From assembly GCF_000730165.1 (NCBI RefSeq), contig NZ_CP022110.1, positions 1,867,501 to 1,931,500 of the forward strand: 64,000 nucleotides of DNA, written 5' to 3'. Shown here one piece after another: positions 15,968-24,629 of the stretch (positions within the stretch are counted from its first letter, which is position 1; every line of letters begins with the position of its first letter). Both the position numbers and the translations under genes were made by a program. The notes beneath the pieces are model-generated. The model had not been told where the DNA came from. It did no database searches and saw nothing but the letters and a program-made list of their open reading frames with translations. The stretch is from Nitrospirillum viridazoti CBAmc. Its GTDB lineage: Bacteria > Pseudomonadota > Alphaproteobacteria > Azospirillales > Azospirillaceae.

Positions 15968-16828
15968 TCAAGCGACGGCCGCCAGCGCCTCCTCCAACTC
16001 ATAGAATTTGGGCATGTGTTCGGTGGGGATTTCCTTGCGCGCCGCCTCGATGGACACCTGGGGGGCGTAGCCCGCCAGGTGGGCGGTGATGGCAGCCCGC
16101 ACCACATGGCGGAAGCGGTTCTCCTCCTCCGCGATGCCGCGCAGGCGGGCGGCCACCGGCGCCACGATGCAATAAGCCAGGAAGATGCCCATAAAGGTGC
16201 CCACCAGGGCATGGCCGATCAGCCCGCCGAGGACCTCCGGCGGCTCGGTGATCGATCCCATGGTCTTGATGACGCCCAGGACCGCCGCGACGATGCCCAG
16301 CGCCGGCATGCCGTCCGCCATGACAGAAAAGGCGTGCGCGGGGTGCAAATCCTCATGCCGCGCCTTTTCAATCTCCCGTTCCATCAGGGCATCCAATTCC
16401 AGCGGGCTGTCCACACCGGTGGAGAACATGCGCATATAGTCGGTAATGAACTCCACCGTCGCCACGTCGCGCAACACCAGGGGATGAGCGTTGAAAAGAC
16501 TGCTCTCGAACGGCTTTTCGATATGCTGTTCGATGGACAACACACCCTTGGTCTTGATGGATCTCAGCATGCGGTACAGCAGGGCCAGCAGATCCATGTA
16601 CTCGCGCTTGCCGTAGCGGGCGCCCCGAAAGATGCGCTTCACCGCCGCGGTGGAATGGCGGATGACATCGGTGCTGTTGGCGGTGAGGAAGGCGCAGACG
16701 GCGGCGCCACCGATGGTCACCACCTCCCCCGGCAGAGCATCCAGGATAACCGCAATCTTGCCGCCGCCGACTGCGTATGACCCGAACACGCACAGGAACA
16801 CGGCCCCCAGGCCGATCATGGCGAACAT
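15968..16828 (-). CDS. motA: flagellar motor stator protein MotA
   Basis: A 286-residue proton-channel stator subunit of the flagellar motor, in the inner membrane. The N-terminus MFAMIGLGAVFLCVFGSYAVGGG is the first helix, and GKIAVILDALPGEV matches the start of helix 2. The cytoplasmic loop KGVLSIEQHIEKPFESSLF contains the charged residues that engage FliG. Helices 3 and 4 carry the expected prolines in DGMPALGIVAAVLGV and AYCIVAPVAARL. The ATG at 16828 has GGAGAG upstream. No motB is adjacent; in many alphaproteobacteria it lies elsewhere. The next genes on the same strand are padR and a MotA-like fusion. Confidence 0.95.
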   Translation of the reverse strand: MFAMIGLGAVFLCVFGSYAVGGGKIAVILDALPGEVVTIGGAAVCAFLTANSTDVIRHSTAAVKRIFRGARYGKREYMDLLALLYRMLRSIKTKGVLSIEQHIEKPFESSLFNAHPLVLRDVATVEFITDYMRMFSTGVDSPLELDALMEREIEKARHEDLHPAHAFSVMADGMPALGIVAAVLGVIKTMGSITEPPEVLGGLIGHALVGTFMGIFLAYCIVAPVAARLRGIAEEENRFRHVVRAAITAHLAGYAPQVSIEAARKEIPTEHMPKFYELEEALAAVA

Positions 16829-16904
16829 GCCCTCTCCCCATCCCGCCCCGTAACCGGGAATGGCACATTATCAACATATGTAGAGTTTATGAGTCAACAC
16901 GGGC

Positions 16905-16925
16905 AGCCAAGGTTTTTCCTTGGCT
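16905..16925. terminator. hairpin between aguA and motA
   Basis: AGCCAAGG and CCTTGGCT flank a T5 loop just downstream of the aguA stop (16944, minus strand). The adjoining 16860-16900 stretch is AT-rich and probably contains the motA promoter. Confidence 0.45.
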
Positions 16926-16943
16926 ACCAAGGGCGTTGTCGCG

Positions 16944-17972
16944 TCAGGGCTTGGGCTGCTGCTGGGTGATGCAGTGGATGCCGCCGCCGCCGCGCACGAT
17001 GTCCAGCGCCGGGACCTGCACGATCTGGCGGTCGGGGTAGAGGCGGCTGAACAGCTTGGCGGCCTCCGCGTCCATGGGGTCTTCGAAGGCGGGCAGGACC
17101 ACGCCGCCGTTGGCCAGGTAGAAGTTGGTGTAGGACAGTGTCAGGCGCACGCCCGCCTGTTCCTGGCGCGCCGGCGTGCGCAGGGTGACGATGTCCAACT
17201 CCCGCCCCTGGGCGTCGGTCGCCATGGACAGCCGCTCGATATTGTCCTGGAAGGTGTCGAAGTTGGGATCGTCGGGATCGTCCGTAGTCATGGCCAGCAC
17301 CAGGCCCGGGCGGATGAAGCAGGCGATCTCATCGATGTGGCCATCGGTCTCGTCCTGCTCATACCCCCGGCCCAGCCAGATGATCTGGCGGATCCCCAAG
17401 AAATCGCGCAGGTGCCCCTCGATCTCCCCCCGCGTCAGGCCGGGATTGCGGTTGGGGTTCAGCAAGCATTCCTCGGTGGTGATCAGCGTGCCCTCGCCAT
17501 CCACATGGAAGGACCCGCCCTCCATGATCAGGGGCGCCTTGAAGCGGGGAACCTCCAGGCCCTTCAGGATTTCCGCCGCCACCTGGGTGTCGGCCGCGAA
17601 ATCGTCGTAGTTGCGGCCCCAGGCGTTGAAATCCCAGTCCACCCCACCGATGCCGCCCTTGCCATCGATGACGAAGCTGGGGCCGTTGTCGCGGATCCAG
17701 CTGTCGGACAGGGGCACCGGGATGACGCTGACCGGCGCGCCCGAGCACAGGATGGAGGCGTCGGCCACCTCCCCCGGCGGGGCCACGATGGTCACCGGCT
17801 CGAACTGCGCGATGGCCTTGGCCACGGCGGCATAGGCCCGGCGGGCGGCGTCCAGCCCGTTGGGAAATGTTTCCGCCCGGTTGGGCCAGGCCATCCAGCA
17901 GCGGTCGTGCGGGTGCCACTCACCGGGCATGACAAAGCCCGCCGCAGCGGGGGAACCGGGGGTGTAGGTCAT
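16944..17972 (-). CDS. aguA: agmatine deiminase
   Basis: A 342-residue guanidine-modifying enzyme that hydrolyses agmatine to N-carbamoylputrescine and ammonia, a route to putrescine. Key segments are MPGEWHPHDRCWMAWP, SDSWIRDNGPSFV, MEGGSFHVDGEGTLITTEECLLNPNRN, DETDGHIDEIACF (active-site His) and GGGGIHCITQQQP with the nucleophile Cys334. The ATG at 17972 has GGAGGA about 9 bases upstream. It stands at the head of the polyamine region next to a Pot-type importer on the same strand. The partner N-carbamoylputrescine amidase gene is not in the window. Confidence 0.95.
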   Translation of the reverse strand: MTYTPGSPAAAGFVMPGEWHPHDRCWMAWPNRAETFPNGLDAARRAYAAVAKAIAQFEPVTIVAPPGEVADASILCSGAPVSVIPVPLSDSWIRDNGPSFVIDGKGGIGGVDWDFNAWGRNYDDFAADTQVAAEILKGLEVPRFKAPLIMEGGSFHVDGEGTLITTEECLLNPNRNPGLTRGEIEGHLRDFLGIRQIIWLGRGYEQDETDGHIDEIACFIRPGLVLAMTTDDPDDPNFDTFQDNIERLSMATDAQGRELDIVTLRTPARQEQAGVRLTLSYTNFYLANGGVVLPAFEDPMDAEAAKLFSRLYPDRQIVQVPALDIVRGGGGIHCITQQQPKP

Positions 17973-18068
17973 GGCGTCCGATCCTCCACCGCCCCGGATC
18001 GGGGCGGTTGCAAAGAATAGTATTCCGCCTGTGCTACAGGCTGGCAATCAGCGCTTTGGATGAGAGGG

Positions 18069-18899
18069 TTAGACCCGTCCCGCCTGGCTTTCCTCGCGCT
18101 CGCGGATGCGGGCGCGGCGGGCCTCCAGAAAACCCGCCAGGCCGATGCCGGTGGCGACCACCGCCACCACGATGGTGGCCAGCGCGTTGATCTCCGGCTT
18201 CAGGCCCAGACGGATGGAGGAGAAGACGATCATCGGCAGGGTGGTGGAACCGGGGCCGGAGACGAAGCTGGTGATGACCAGGTCGTCCAGCGACAGGGTG
18301 AAGGCCAGCAGCCAGCCCGAGACGATGGCGGGCGCGATGATGGGCAGGGTGATGACGAAGAACACCTTGGCCGGCCGCGCGCCCAGGTCCATCGCCGCCT
18401 CCTCCAGCGAGACGTCCATGCTGACCAGGCGCGACTGGATGACCACGGCCACGAAGGACATGGTGAAGGTGATGTGCGCCAGGACGATGGTCAGCACCCC
18501 ACGTCCCGCCGGCCAGCCGATGAGCTGCTCCGCGCTGACGAACAACAGAAGCAGCGCCAGGCCCATGATGACCTCAGGCATGACCAGGGGGGCGGAGATC
18601 ATGCCGGCGAACAGCGCCCGGCCGCGGAACGCGCCGAACCGGGCCAGCATCAGCCCCGCCAGCGTGCCCAGCACCACGGCGCCGCAGGCGGTGGCGAAGG
18701 CAATGCGCAGCGACAGCCACGCCGCCTCCAGCATCTGCCCATCCTGGATCAGCTCGTGGTACCAGCGCAGGGAAGCGCCGGTCCACACCGTCAGCGAGCG
18801 GTTGTCGTTGAAGGAATAGACCACGAGAAGGACGATGGGCAGGTACAGGAAGGCCAGGCCGACGCCCAGCAGCACCATCGGCAGGCGTGACTTTTTCAT
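18069..18899 (-). CDS. potI: putrescine/spermidine ABC transporter permease, PotI type
   Basis: A 276-residue inner-membrane permease with about six helices. The N-terminus (LAFLYLPIVLLVVYSFNDNRS) is typical of PotI/PotC. The EAA loop is EEAAMDLGARPAKVFFVITLP, and the segment LSLDDLVITSFVSGPGSTTLP is a family marker. It overlaps the potH-like gene by ATGA (18896-18899). Putrescine rather than spermidine preference is suggested by similarity to PotFGHI but cannot be proven. Confidence 0.9.
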   Translation of the reverse strand: MKKSRLPMVLLGVGLAFLYLPIVLLVVYSFNDNRSLTVWTGASLRWYHELIQDGQMLEAAWLSLRIAFATACGAVVLGTLAGLMLARFGAFRGRALFAGMISAPLVMPEVIMGLALLLLFVSAEQLIGWPAGRGVLTIVLAHITFTMSFVAVVIQSRLVSMDVSLEEAAMDLGARPAKVFFVITLPIIAPAIVSGWLLAFTLSLDDLVITSFVSGPGSTTLPMIVFSSIRLGLKPEINALATIVVAVVATGIGLAGFLEARRARIREREESQAGRV

Positions 18900-19888
18900 C
18901 GGGCGGCCCCCTTGTCCTGGTCGCGGCCCTGGAAGTGCTGGAAGATCATGATGGGGCCCACCAGGAAGGCCAGCAGGGCGATGGCGACGGCCGAGGCTGA
19001 AGGCCAGTCACGGCTGTTGAAGAACAGGTTCCACAGCTCACGCCCGATCATCAGCGTATCGGATCCGCCCAGCAGCGAGGGGATGACGAACTCACCCACC
19101 GCCGGGATGAACACCAGCAGCGAGCCCGCGACGATGCCCGGCAGCGACAGCGGCAGGGTGATGGTCAGGAACGCCTTCCAAGGCTTGGCGCCCAGGTCGG
19201 CCGCCGCCTCCAGCAGCGTGTGGTCCATCTTCTCCAGCGTCGCGTACAGCGGCAGGATCATGAAGGGCAGGTAGGAATAGGTGATGCCGATATAGACCGC
19301 GAGGTCCGTGTACAGGATCTTCAGCGGTTCATGGATGATGCCGAGGCTGAGCAGCAGGTTGTTCAGCAGCCCCTCGTCCTTCAGGATGCTCATCCACGCG
19401 TAGACGCGGATGAGGAAGCTGGTCCAGAACGGCAGGATGATCAGCATCAGCAGCGGCCCGCGCCGCTTCTCCGGCGCCGTGGCGATGGCATAGGCCATGG
19501 GATAGCCGATGAAGAGGCAGCACAGCGTCGAGACGAAGGCGATCTTCAGTGAGTTCAGATAGGCCAGCACGTACAGGTCGTCATCGAACAGCGCCTGGAA
19601 TCCGCTGAAGCGGATGTGCACGTCCAGCCCGCCGTCCACCCACTCGATCAGCTTGGTGAAGGGCGGGATGCCCACCGCCGGCTCCGCCACGCTGATCTTG
19701 AGCACGATCAGGAAGGGGATGAAGAAGAACAGGACCAGCCAGGCATAGGGGCCCAGGATGACGCCACCCCGGCCGGTGAGGCCCAGGCGTCGGGTAACGC
19801 GCAGCACGCGGTCCTTCAGGGTGCGCGGCGCCACGGACGGCGGGACAGCGGACGGCTGCGGTGCGGCGGAAGGCGGAGGTACGGGCAA
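18896..19888 (-). CDS. potH: putrescine/spermidine ABC transporter permease, PotH type
   Basis: A 330-residue permease. After a Pro/Ala-rich cytoplasmic N-terminus it has the helix PYAWLVLFFFIPFLIVLKIS, the motif PFWTSFLIRVYAWMSIL and the EAA loop EAAADLGAKPWKAFLTITLPLSLPG. The start reads as TTG at 19888 with a strong GGGGAGGGG site 8 bases upstream, which is unusual. The ATPase gene ends 16 bases before it on the same strand. It pairs with PotI in the importer. Confidence 0.9.
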   Translation of the reverse strand: MPVPPPSAAPQPSAVPPSVAPRTLKDRVLRVTRRLGLTGRGGVILGPYAWLVLFFFIPFLIVLKISVAEPAVGIPPFTKLIEWVDGGLDVHIRFSGFQALFDDDLYVLAYLNSLKIAFVSTLCCLFIGYPMAYAIATAPEKRRGPLLMLIILPFWTSFLIRVYAWMSILKDEGLLNNLLLSLGIIHEPLKILYTDLAVYIGITYSYLPFMILPLYATLEKMDHTLLEAAADLGAKPWKAFLTITLPLSLPGIVAGSLLVFIPAVGEFVIPSLLGGSDTLMIGRELWNLFFNSRDWPSASAVAIALLAFLVGPIMIFQHFQGRDQDKGAAR

Positions 19889-19904
19889 GGCGGGTCCCCT
19901 CCCC

Positions 19905-21113
19905 TCAGTCCGTCAGGACGACGCCGGCGAACGGGCGCCAGCTCAGCCAGACCTCATCGTCCCAGGTGATGGGCAGCTCGGTGCGGCGGGTCACGTTGGG
20001 CGCCGTCGCCCGCACGCGCTTACCGGAGGCCAAGTCGATCTGGTAGATGGAGATGTCGCCCAGATAGGCGATCTCCCGCACCACGCCGCGGGTGACGTTG
20101 CGGCCGCCGTCGGCCTCCGCCGGCTTTTCCTTGGTGATGCTGACCTTCTCCGGCCGGATGGCGACCCAGCAGTGACTGCCCGCGGCCAGATGGGCGGTGT
20201 GGGTGACATAAAGATCGCAGCCGGCTTCCGCCGAGCGGATGAGGGAGTGGTCAGGCTCCGATTCCACGATGTTGCCCTCGAACATGTTCACCGACCCGAT
20301 GAACTCCGCCGTGAAGCGGCTGTTGGGGTATTCGTAGATCTCGGTGGGCGTGCCCACCTGGGCGATGGCGCCATGGTCCATGACCGCGATGCGGGTGGAC
20401 ATGGTCATGGCCTCCTCCTGGTCATGGGTCACGACCACGAAGGTGACGCCCAGCTTCTCCTGGATGTTCACCAGTTCGAACTGGGTCTGCTCGCGCAGGC
20501 GCTTGTCCAGGGCGCCCAGCGGCTCGTCCAGCAGCAGCAGCTTGGGCTTCTTGACCAGGGATCGGGCCAGCGCCACGCGCTGCCGCTGGCCGCCGGACAG
20601 TTGGTGCGGCTTGCGCTTGGCGAAGGGGGTGAGCTTCACCAGTTCCAGCATCTCCGCCACGCGGGTGCGAATTTCATCCTTGGGCACACCGTCCTGGCGC
20701 AGGCCGAAGGCCACGTTGTTCTCCACCGTCATGTGGGGGAACAGGGCGTAGGACTGGAACATCATGTTGACCGGGCGGTCGTAGGGTGGGATGCCCGCCA
20801 TGTCGACGCCATCGATGAAGATGCGGCCCTCGGTCGGCTGCTCGAACCCCGCCAGCATGCGCAGCAGCGTCGTCTTGCCCGACCCCGACCCCCCCAGCAG
20901 CGAGAAGAATTCGCCCCGGTAGATCGACAGGCTGACATTGTCCACGGCCGTGAAGTCGCCGAAGCGCTTCGTCACCTTCTCGATCCGGATGTACGGCTTG
21001 GCGGCCGGATCATGCCAGGGCTCGAACTTCACGGCCGGTGATTTGGCGGCCGGTGATTTGCCGATGGGACCGGTGGCGGCCGGCCGGGGACGAGGGTCGG
21101 GGGCGTCGGACAT
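19905..21113 (-). CDS. potG: putrescine/spermidine ABC transporter ATP-binding protein, PotG type
   Basis: A 402-residue ATPase of the polyamine importer. Walker A is GGSGSGKTT, the signature is LSGGQRQR, Walker B is LLLLDEPLGALDK and the switch His is in VTHDQEEAMTM. The C-terminal TOBE-like domain (WVAIRPEKVSITKE) is present. A proline-rich N-terminal extension of about 45 residues precedes the ATPase domain. The start could be ATG 21113 or GTG 21128, and neither has a good ribosome-binding site. A terminator separates it from the potF-like gene. Confidence 0.92.
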   Translation of the reverse strand: MSDAPDPRPRPAATGPIGKSPAAKSPAVKFEPWHDPAAKPYIRIEKVTKRFGDFTAVDNVSLSIYRGEFFSLLGGSGSGKTTLLRMLAGFEQPTEGRIFIDGVDMAGIPPYDRPVNMMFQSYALFPHMTVENNVAFGLRQDGVPKDEIRTRVAEMLELVKLTPFAKRKPHQLSGGQRQRVALARSLVKKPKLLLLDEPLGALDKRLREQTQFELVNIQEKLGVTFVVVTHDQEEAMTMSTRIAVMDHGAIAQVGTPTEIYEYPNSRFTAEFIGSVNMFEGNIVESEPDHSLIRSAEAGCDLYVTHTAHLAAGSHCWVAIRPEKVSITKEKPAEADGGRNVTRGVVREIAYLGDISIYQIDLASGKRVRATAPNVTRRTELPITWDDEVWLSWRPFAGVVLTD

Positions 21114-21342
21114 GAGGCGGCGGATCACGATGCTGGAAGTGGGCCCGATGGCGGACGTCCGATGGGCGCTTCCTGATTGGGGGAATCGCCTGCCCGGAAT
21201 AGCGTTCCGAACCTGCTGAATGCCAGGGTGCGCCCCCGCTGTCCACAGGAACTATGGGGTCTGCGGCCCTGGGCCGCGCGTTTTTTCGCAGGTGCGATTT
21301 TGCGCAGAAATGCCAAAAACGCGAAACAAGCCAAGGCTCAAG

Positions 21343-21373
21343 AAAAAGGGGCGCCTCCAGCGGGCGGCGCCCC
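21343..21373 (-). terminator. terminator between potF-like and potG-like genes
   Basis: Read on the minus strand, GGGGCGCC pairs with GGCGCCCC around a 10-base loop and is followed by TTTTTC. It lies 26 bases after the potF stop. It would let the binding protein be made in excess of the membrane components. Confidence 0.8.
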
Positions 21374-21398
21374 GTTCCCCTGACCCTGGCCGGGCGGC

Positions 21399-22481
21399 CT
21401 AACGGCCGGTCTTGATACGGGTCCAGGTACGGTTGCGCTCCTGCTCCGCCCGCTGGGCCAGCTGCTTGATGGTGAACAGCTTGTCCATCACGTCCTTGGG
21501 TGGATAGATGCGCGGGTTGTCCTTGATCTCCGGCTTCAGCAGGGGCAGCGAGGCCGGCACGGCGTTGGCGTAGGAGACGGCGTTGCTGATGCCGGCCATC
21601 ACCTTGGGGTCCAGCATGTAGTTGATATAGGCGTAGGCCTCGGCCACGTTCGGCGCCCCGGCCGGAATGGCCAAGGTGTCGAACCACAGCTGGGCACCTT
21701 CCTTCGGAATGGCGTAGTCGATCTTGACCTTGCCGCCGGAGCGGGCCTGCGCCTGCAGCACGTCGCCGGAATAGCCGATGGCGACACAGGCGTCGCCGCT
21801 GGCCAGCGGATCGATAACGGACGGGACGAAGGTCTTGATGTAGGGGCGGATGCTGGACATCAGCTCCCCCGCCTTCTTCACGTCGTCCGACTTCTCGCTG
21901 CTGGGTGGCAGGCCCAGATAGTTCAGGACGGAGGGCAGGATGTCGGCCGGGCTGTCCAGCACGACGATGCCGCAGCTGGCCAGCTTCTTGGCGTTCTCCG
22001 GATCGAACACCTGCTTCCAGCTGTCGATGGTGGCGGTGCCCAATGCCGCCTTCACCTTGTCCGGGTTGTAGCCGATGCCGACGGTGCCCCACTGGTAGAT
22101 GGCGGCGTACTCGTTGCCCGGATCCACTTCCGCCAGGCGGGCCATCAGCACCGGGTCCAGATTCTTCAGGTTGGGGATCTTGGACTTGTCCAGCTTCTGC
22201 ACCGCCTGCGCCTGGATGAACTTGCGCAGGGTGGGCTGGGCCGTGGGGACGATGACATCGTAGCCGGAATTGCCCGTCAGCAGCTTAGCCTCCAGGGTTT
22301 CCAGATCGGTGTAGACGTCGTACTTGGTCTGGATGCCGGTGGCCTTGGTGAAATCGGCCAGCGTGGTCTCGCCGATATAGTCGGTCCAGTTATAGACGTG
22401 GACCGTCTTGCTCTGCGCCCAGGCGGCACCGGCCACCGCCACCACCAATCCCGCCAGCAGCGGCACCAGCTTCTTTTTCAT
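21399..22481 (-). CDS. potF: putrescine-binding periplasmic protein, PotF type
   Basis: A 360-residue periplasmic solute-binding protein. The signal peptide runs to about residue 22 (GAAWAQS). VHVYNWTDYIGETTLADF is the PotF/PotD hallmark, followed by YDVYTDLETLEAKL and GYDVIVPTA. Later residues include IGYSGDVLQAQARSGG and WFDTLAIPAGAPN. The ATG at 22481 has GGGGAAG 4 to 6 bases upstream; the longer reading from 22556 lacks a signal peptide start. It is the first gene of the importer cluster and is separated from it by a terminator. Confidence 0.93.
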   Translation of the reverse strand: MKKKLVPLLAGLVVAVAGAAWAQSKTVHVYNWTDYIGETTLADFTKATGIQTKYDVYTDLETLEAKLLTGNSGYDVIVPTAQPTLRKFIQAQAVQKLDKSKIPNLKNLDPVLMARLAEVDPGNEYAAIYQWGTVGIGYNPDKVKAALGTATIDSWKQVFDPENAKKLASCGIVVLDSPADILPSVLNYLGLPPSSEKSDDVKKAGELMSSIRPYIKTFVPSVIDPLASGDACVAIGYSGDVLQAQARSGGKVKIDYAIPKEGAQLWFDTLAIPAGAPNVAEAYAYINYMLDPKVMAGISNAVSYANAVPASLPLLKPEIKDNPRIYPPKDVMDKLFTIKQLAQRAEQERNRTWTRIKTGR

Positions 22482-22685
22482 CCACTTCCCCGTTCTTGGA
22501 AATTGGCCGGGCCCCACCGGTATCCCGTTGCAGGCCCTGGTCGGCGGCATTTGCACCCCATGCGACAGGCCCTGTCAAGCAGCGGGGACGGCCTGTCGCC
22601 TATTTGTACTACACCCTGCGCGCAGGTCCGCGCCCTATGGGACAAGCCCCGGAAAACACAAACACCTTTGCCCACCCACCCGGCA

Positions 22686-24509
22686 TCAGGTCGGTGTGCC
22701 CCGCGCCGCGATCTCCCGCGTCTCCGGCGTGAGCGGCCGCGCCTCCTTGCCGGCCTGGAACAGGGGCATGGGCTTGGGCTCCCTGGGCCGGAACTGGTTG
22801 AAGCCCTCCAACTGGCCGCTGGCCTGCTCCAGCGCCAGGCGTTCCTGGTCGCGGCGCCGCACCTCCTCCGCCGTCTCGCGCGCCTCTTCCTCCGGCAAGC
22901 CCAGGAACTCCAGCGCACCCTGACCGAAGGCCAGCGCCGATTCCAGGGTCTCGCGCACCTGCAGGTCCACGCCCGCCGCGATCAGCTGCAGGGTGTGGCG
23001 GCGGTCGTAGGCGCGCACCAGCAGGCCGGCGTGGGGGAAGCTGGACTTCACCAGGTCCACGATCTTGTTGGCGGTGTCCTTGCCGTCCACGCACACCGCC
23101 ACCGCCCGCGCCCGCCCGGCGCCGGACGCGTGCAGCACGTCCAGGTTGGTGCCGTCGCCATAATAGATCTGGAAGCCGAAGCCGGCGGCCGCCTGGATCA
23201 TCTCCACATCCGTGTCGATGATGGTGACGTCCAATCCGCGCGCCAGCAGCGTCTGGCTGACCACCTGGCCGAAACGGCCGAAGCCGATGATCAGCACCGC
23301 GCCATTGAGACCATCCGGCCGGGCCAGGCCAGCGGTATCCGGCGCCGGTTCGGGCAGCAGGCTCCACACCAGGCGCACGGTCATGGGCGTCAGGACCATG
23401 GACAGGATGACGGTGGCGGTCATGACGGCATTGACCTGCCCGTCCAGCACGCCCACGCCCATGCCGGCGCCGTAGAGCACGAAGGCAAACTCGCCCCCTT
23501 GCGCGAACAGGGTGGTGCGTTGGACGGATTCCCGGCAGTCGGCGCCGGAGACGCGGGCCACGGCATAGATGCCAGCCGCCTTGGTGACGACGCAGCCCGC
23601 CAGCACCAGCAGCACCATGCGCCATTCCGCCGCCACCACCGACAGATCCAGCGACATGCCCACGGCCATGAAGAACAGACCCAGCAGCAGGCCGCGGAAG
23701 GGCTCGATATCCGCCTCCAGCTGATGGCGGAAGCCGGAACCGGAGAGCAGCACGCCGGCCAGGAAGGCGCCCATGGCCATGGACAGGCCGGAGCTTTCCA
23801 TCAGCAGCGCCGCCCCCAGCACCACGGCCAGCGCCGCCGCCGTCATCGCCTCACGCACCCGGGACCCTGCCAGCAGGCCGAACAGCGGGTTCAGCACCCA
23901 GCGTCCGGCCACGATGACCACCGCCACGGCGGCGGCGGCCACCGCCACGCCCACCCAGCTGCCGCGCAGATCGTGGCTGGCCTCCGGCGCCAGCAGCGCC
24001 ACGACGGCCAGCAGGGGCACCACCGACAGATCCTCCAGCAGCAGGATCGACATGGCGCGCTGGCCGAAGGGGGTCGACATCTCCCCCTTCTCCTCCAGCG
24101 TCTGGATGATGGCGGCGGTGGAGGATTGGGCGAAGCCCATGGCGGCGACGAAGGCAACGGCCGGGGAAAAGCCGGCCAGCACGCCGGCGATGGTCATGAG
24201 CGCGCCGCAGACGGCCGCCTGCGCCACGCCCAGGCCGAAGATCTGGCGCCGCAGGGTCCACAGCTTGGCCGGCCGCATCTCCAGCCCGATGAGGAACAGG
24301 AACATGACGACGCCCAGCTCGGCGAAGTGCAGTACCGCCGCCGGATCGGCCAGGATGCGGAATCCGAAGGGGCCGATGGCCAGGCCGGCGGCCAGATACC
24401 CCAGGATGGCGCCGAAGCCCAGCCGCTTGAACAGCGGGGCGGCCACGACGCCGGCACCCAGCACGGCCACGATCTGCATCAGGTCGACGCCGGACGACGT
24501 GTCGGTCAC
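22686..24509 (-). CDS. KefB/KefC-type cation:proton antiporter with RCK domain
   Basis: A 607-residue CPA2 transporter. About 12 membrane helices span residues 10-385, with SSTAAIIQTLEEKGE and ILLLEDLSVVPLLA typical of Kef proteins. A cytoplasmic NAD-binding RCK/TrkA-N domain starts near VLIIGFGRFGQVVSQTLLARG and ends with IDTDVEMIQAAAGFG and YGDGTNLDVL. A charged tail follows. GTG 24509 is preferred because GGGGGG lies 8 bases upstream; TTG 24536 is the alternative. It is probably a potassium efflux system. No KefF/KefG-like partner is adjacent. Confidence 0.9.
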   Translation of the reverse strand: MTDTSSGVDLMQIVAVLGAGVVAAPLFKRLGFGAILGYLAAGLAIGPFGFRILADPAAVLHFAELGVVMFLFLIGLEMRPAKLWTLRRQIFGLGVAQAAVCGALMTIAGVLAGFSPAVAFVAAMGFAQSSTAAIIQTLEEKGEMSTPFGQRAMSILLLEDLSVVPLLAVVALLAPEASHDLRGSWVGVAVAAAAVAVVIVAGRWVLNPLFGLLAGSRVREAMTAAALAVVLGAALLMESSGLSMAMGAFLAGVLLSGSGFRHQLEADIEPFRGLLLGLFFMAVGMSLDLSVVAAEWRMVLLVLAGCVVTKAAGIYAVARVSGADCRESVQRTTLFAQGGEFAFVLYGAGMGVGVLDGQVNAVMTATVILSMVLTPMTVRLVWSLLPEPAPDTAGLARPDGLNGAVLIIGFGRFGQVVSQTLLARGLDVTIIDTDVEMIQAAAGFGFQIYYGDGTNLDVLHASGAGRARAVAVCVDGKDTANKIVDLVKSSFPHAGLLVRAYDRRHTLQLIAAGVDLQVRETLESALAFGQGALEFLGLPEEEARETAEEVRRRDQERLALEQASGQLEGFNQFRPREPKPMPLFQAGKEARPLTPETREIAARGTPT

Positions 24510-24585
24510 GCGGGATACCCCCCAGGCTTGCCCCAAAAGGCCCCCGCCCGAATGGTTCGGGGCCCGATGGGGTGGACCCTAACAA

Positions 24586-24627
24586 GGATGCGATGACCGG
24601 AGCAAGGCGGCCCCGGTCATCGCATCC
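24586..24627. terminator. 15-bp perfect hairpin after glutathionylspermidine-synthase-like gene
   Basis: GGATGCGATGACCGG and its exact complement CCGGTCATCGCATCC flank a 12-base loop. It lies just past the minus-strand stop at 24630, without a T-run. Confidence 0.6.
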
Positions 24628-24629
24628 GA

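Noticed and set aside
16920-18020. A 366-codon plus-strand frame opposite agmatine deiminase
   Set aside because: It lies antisense to aguA, whose catalytic motifs are unambiguous.
22398-24596. A 732-codon plus-strand frame opposite the Kef-type antiporter
   Set aside because: The translation is His/Gln-rich and antisense to a clear membrane transporter; it is a frame artefact.
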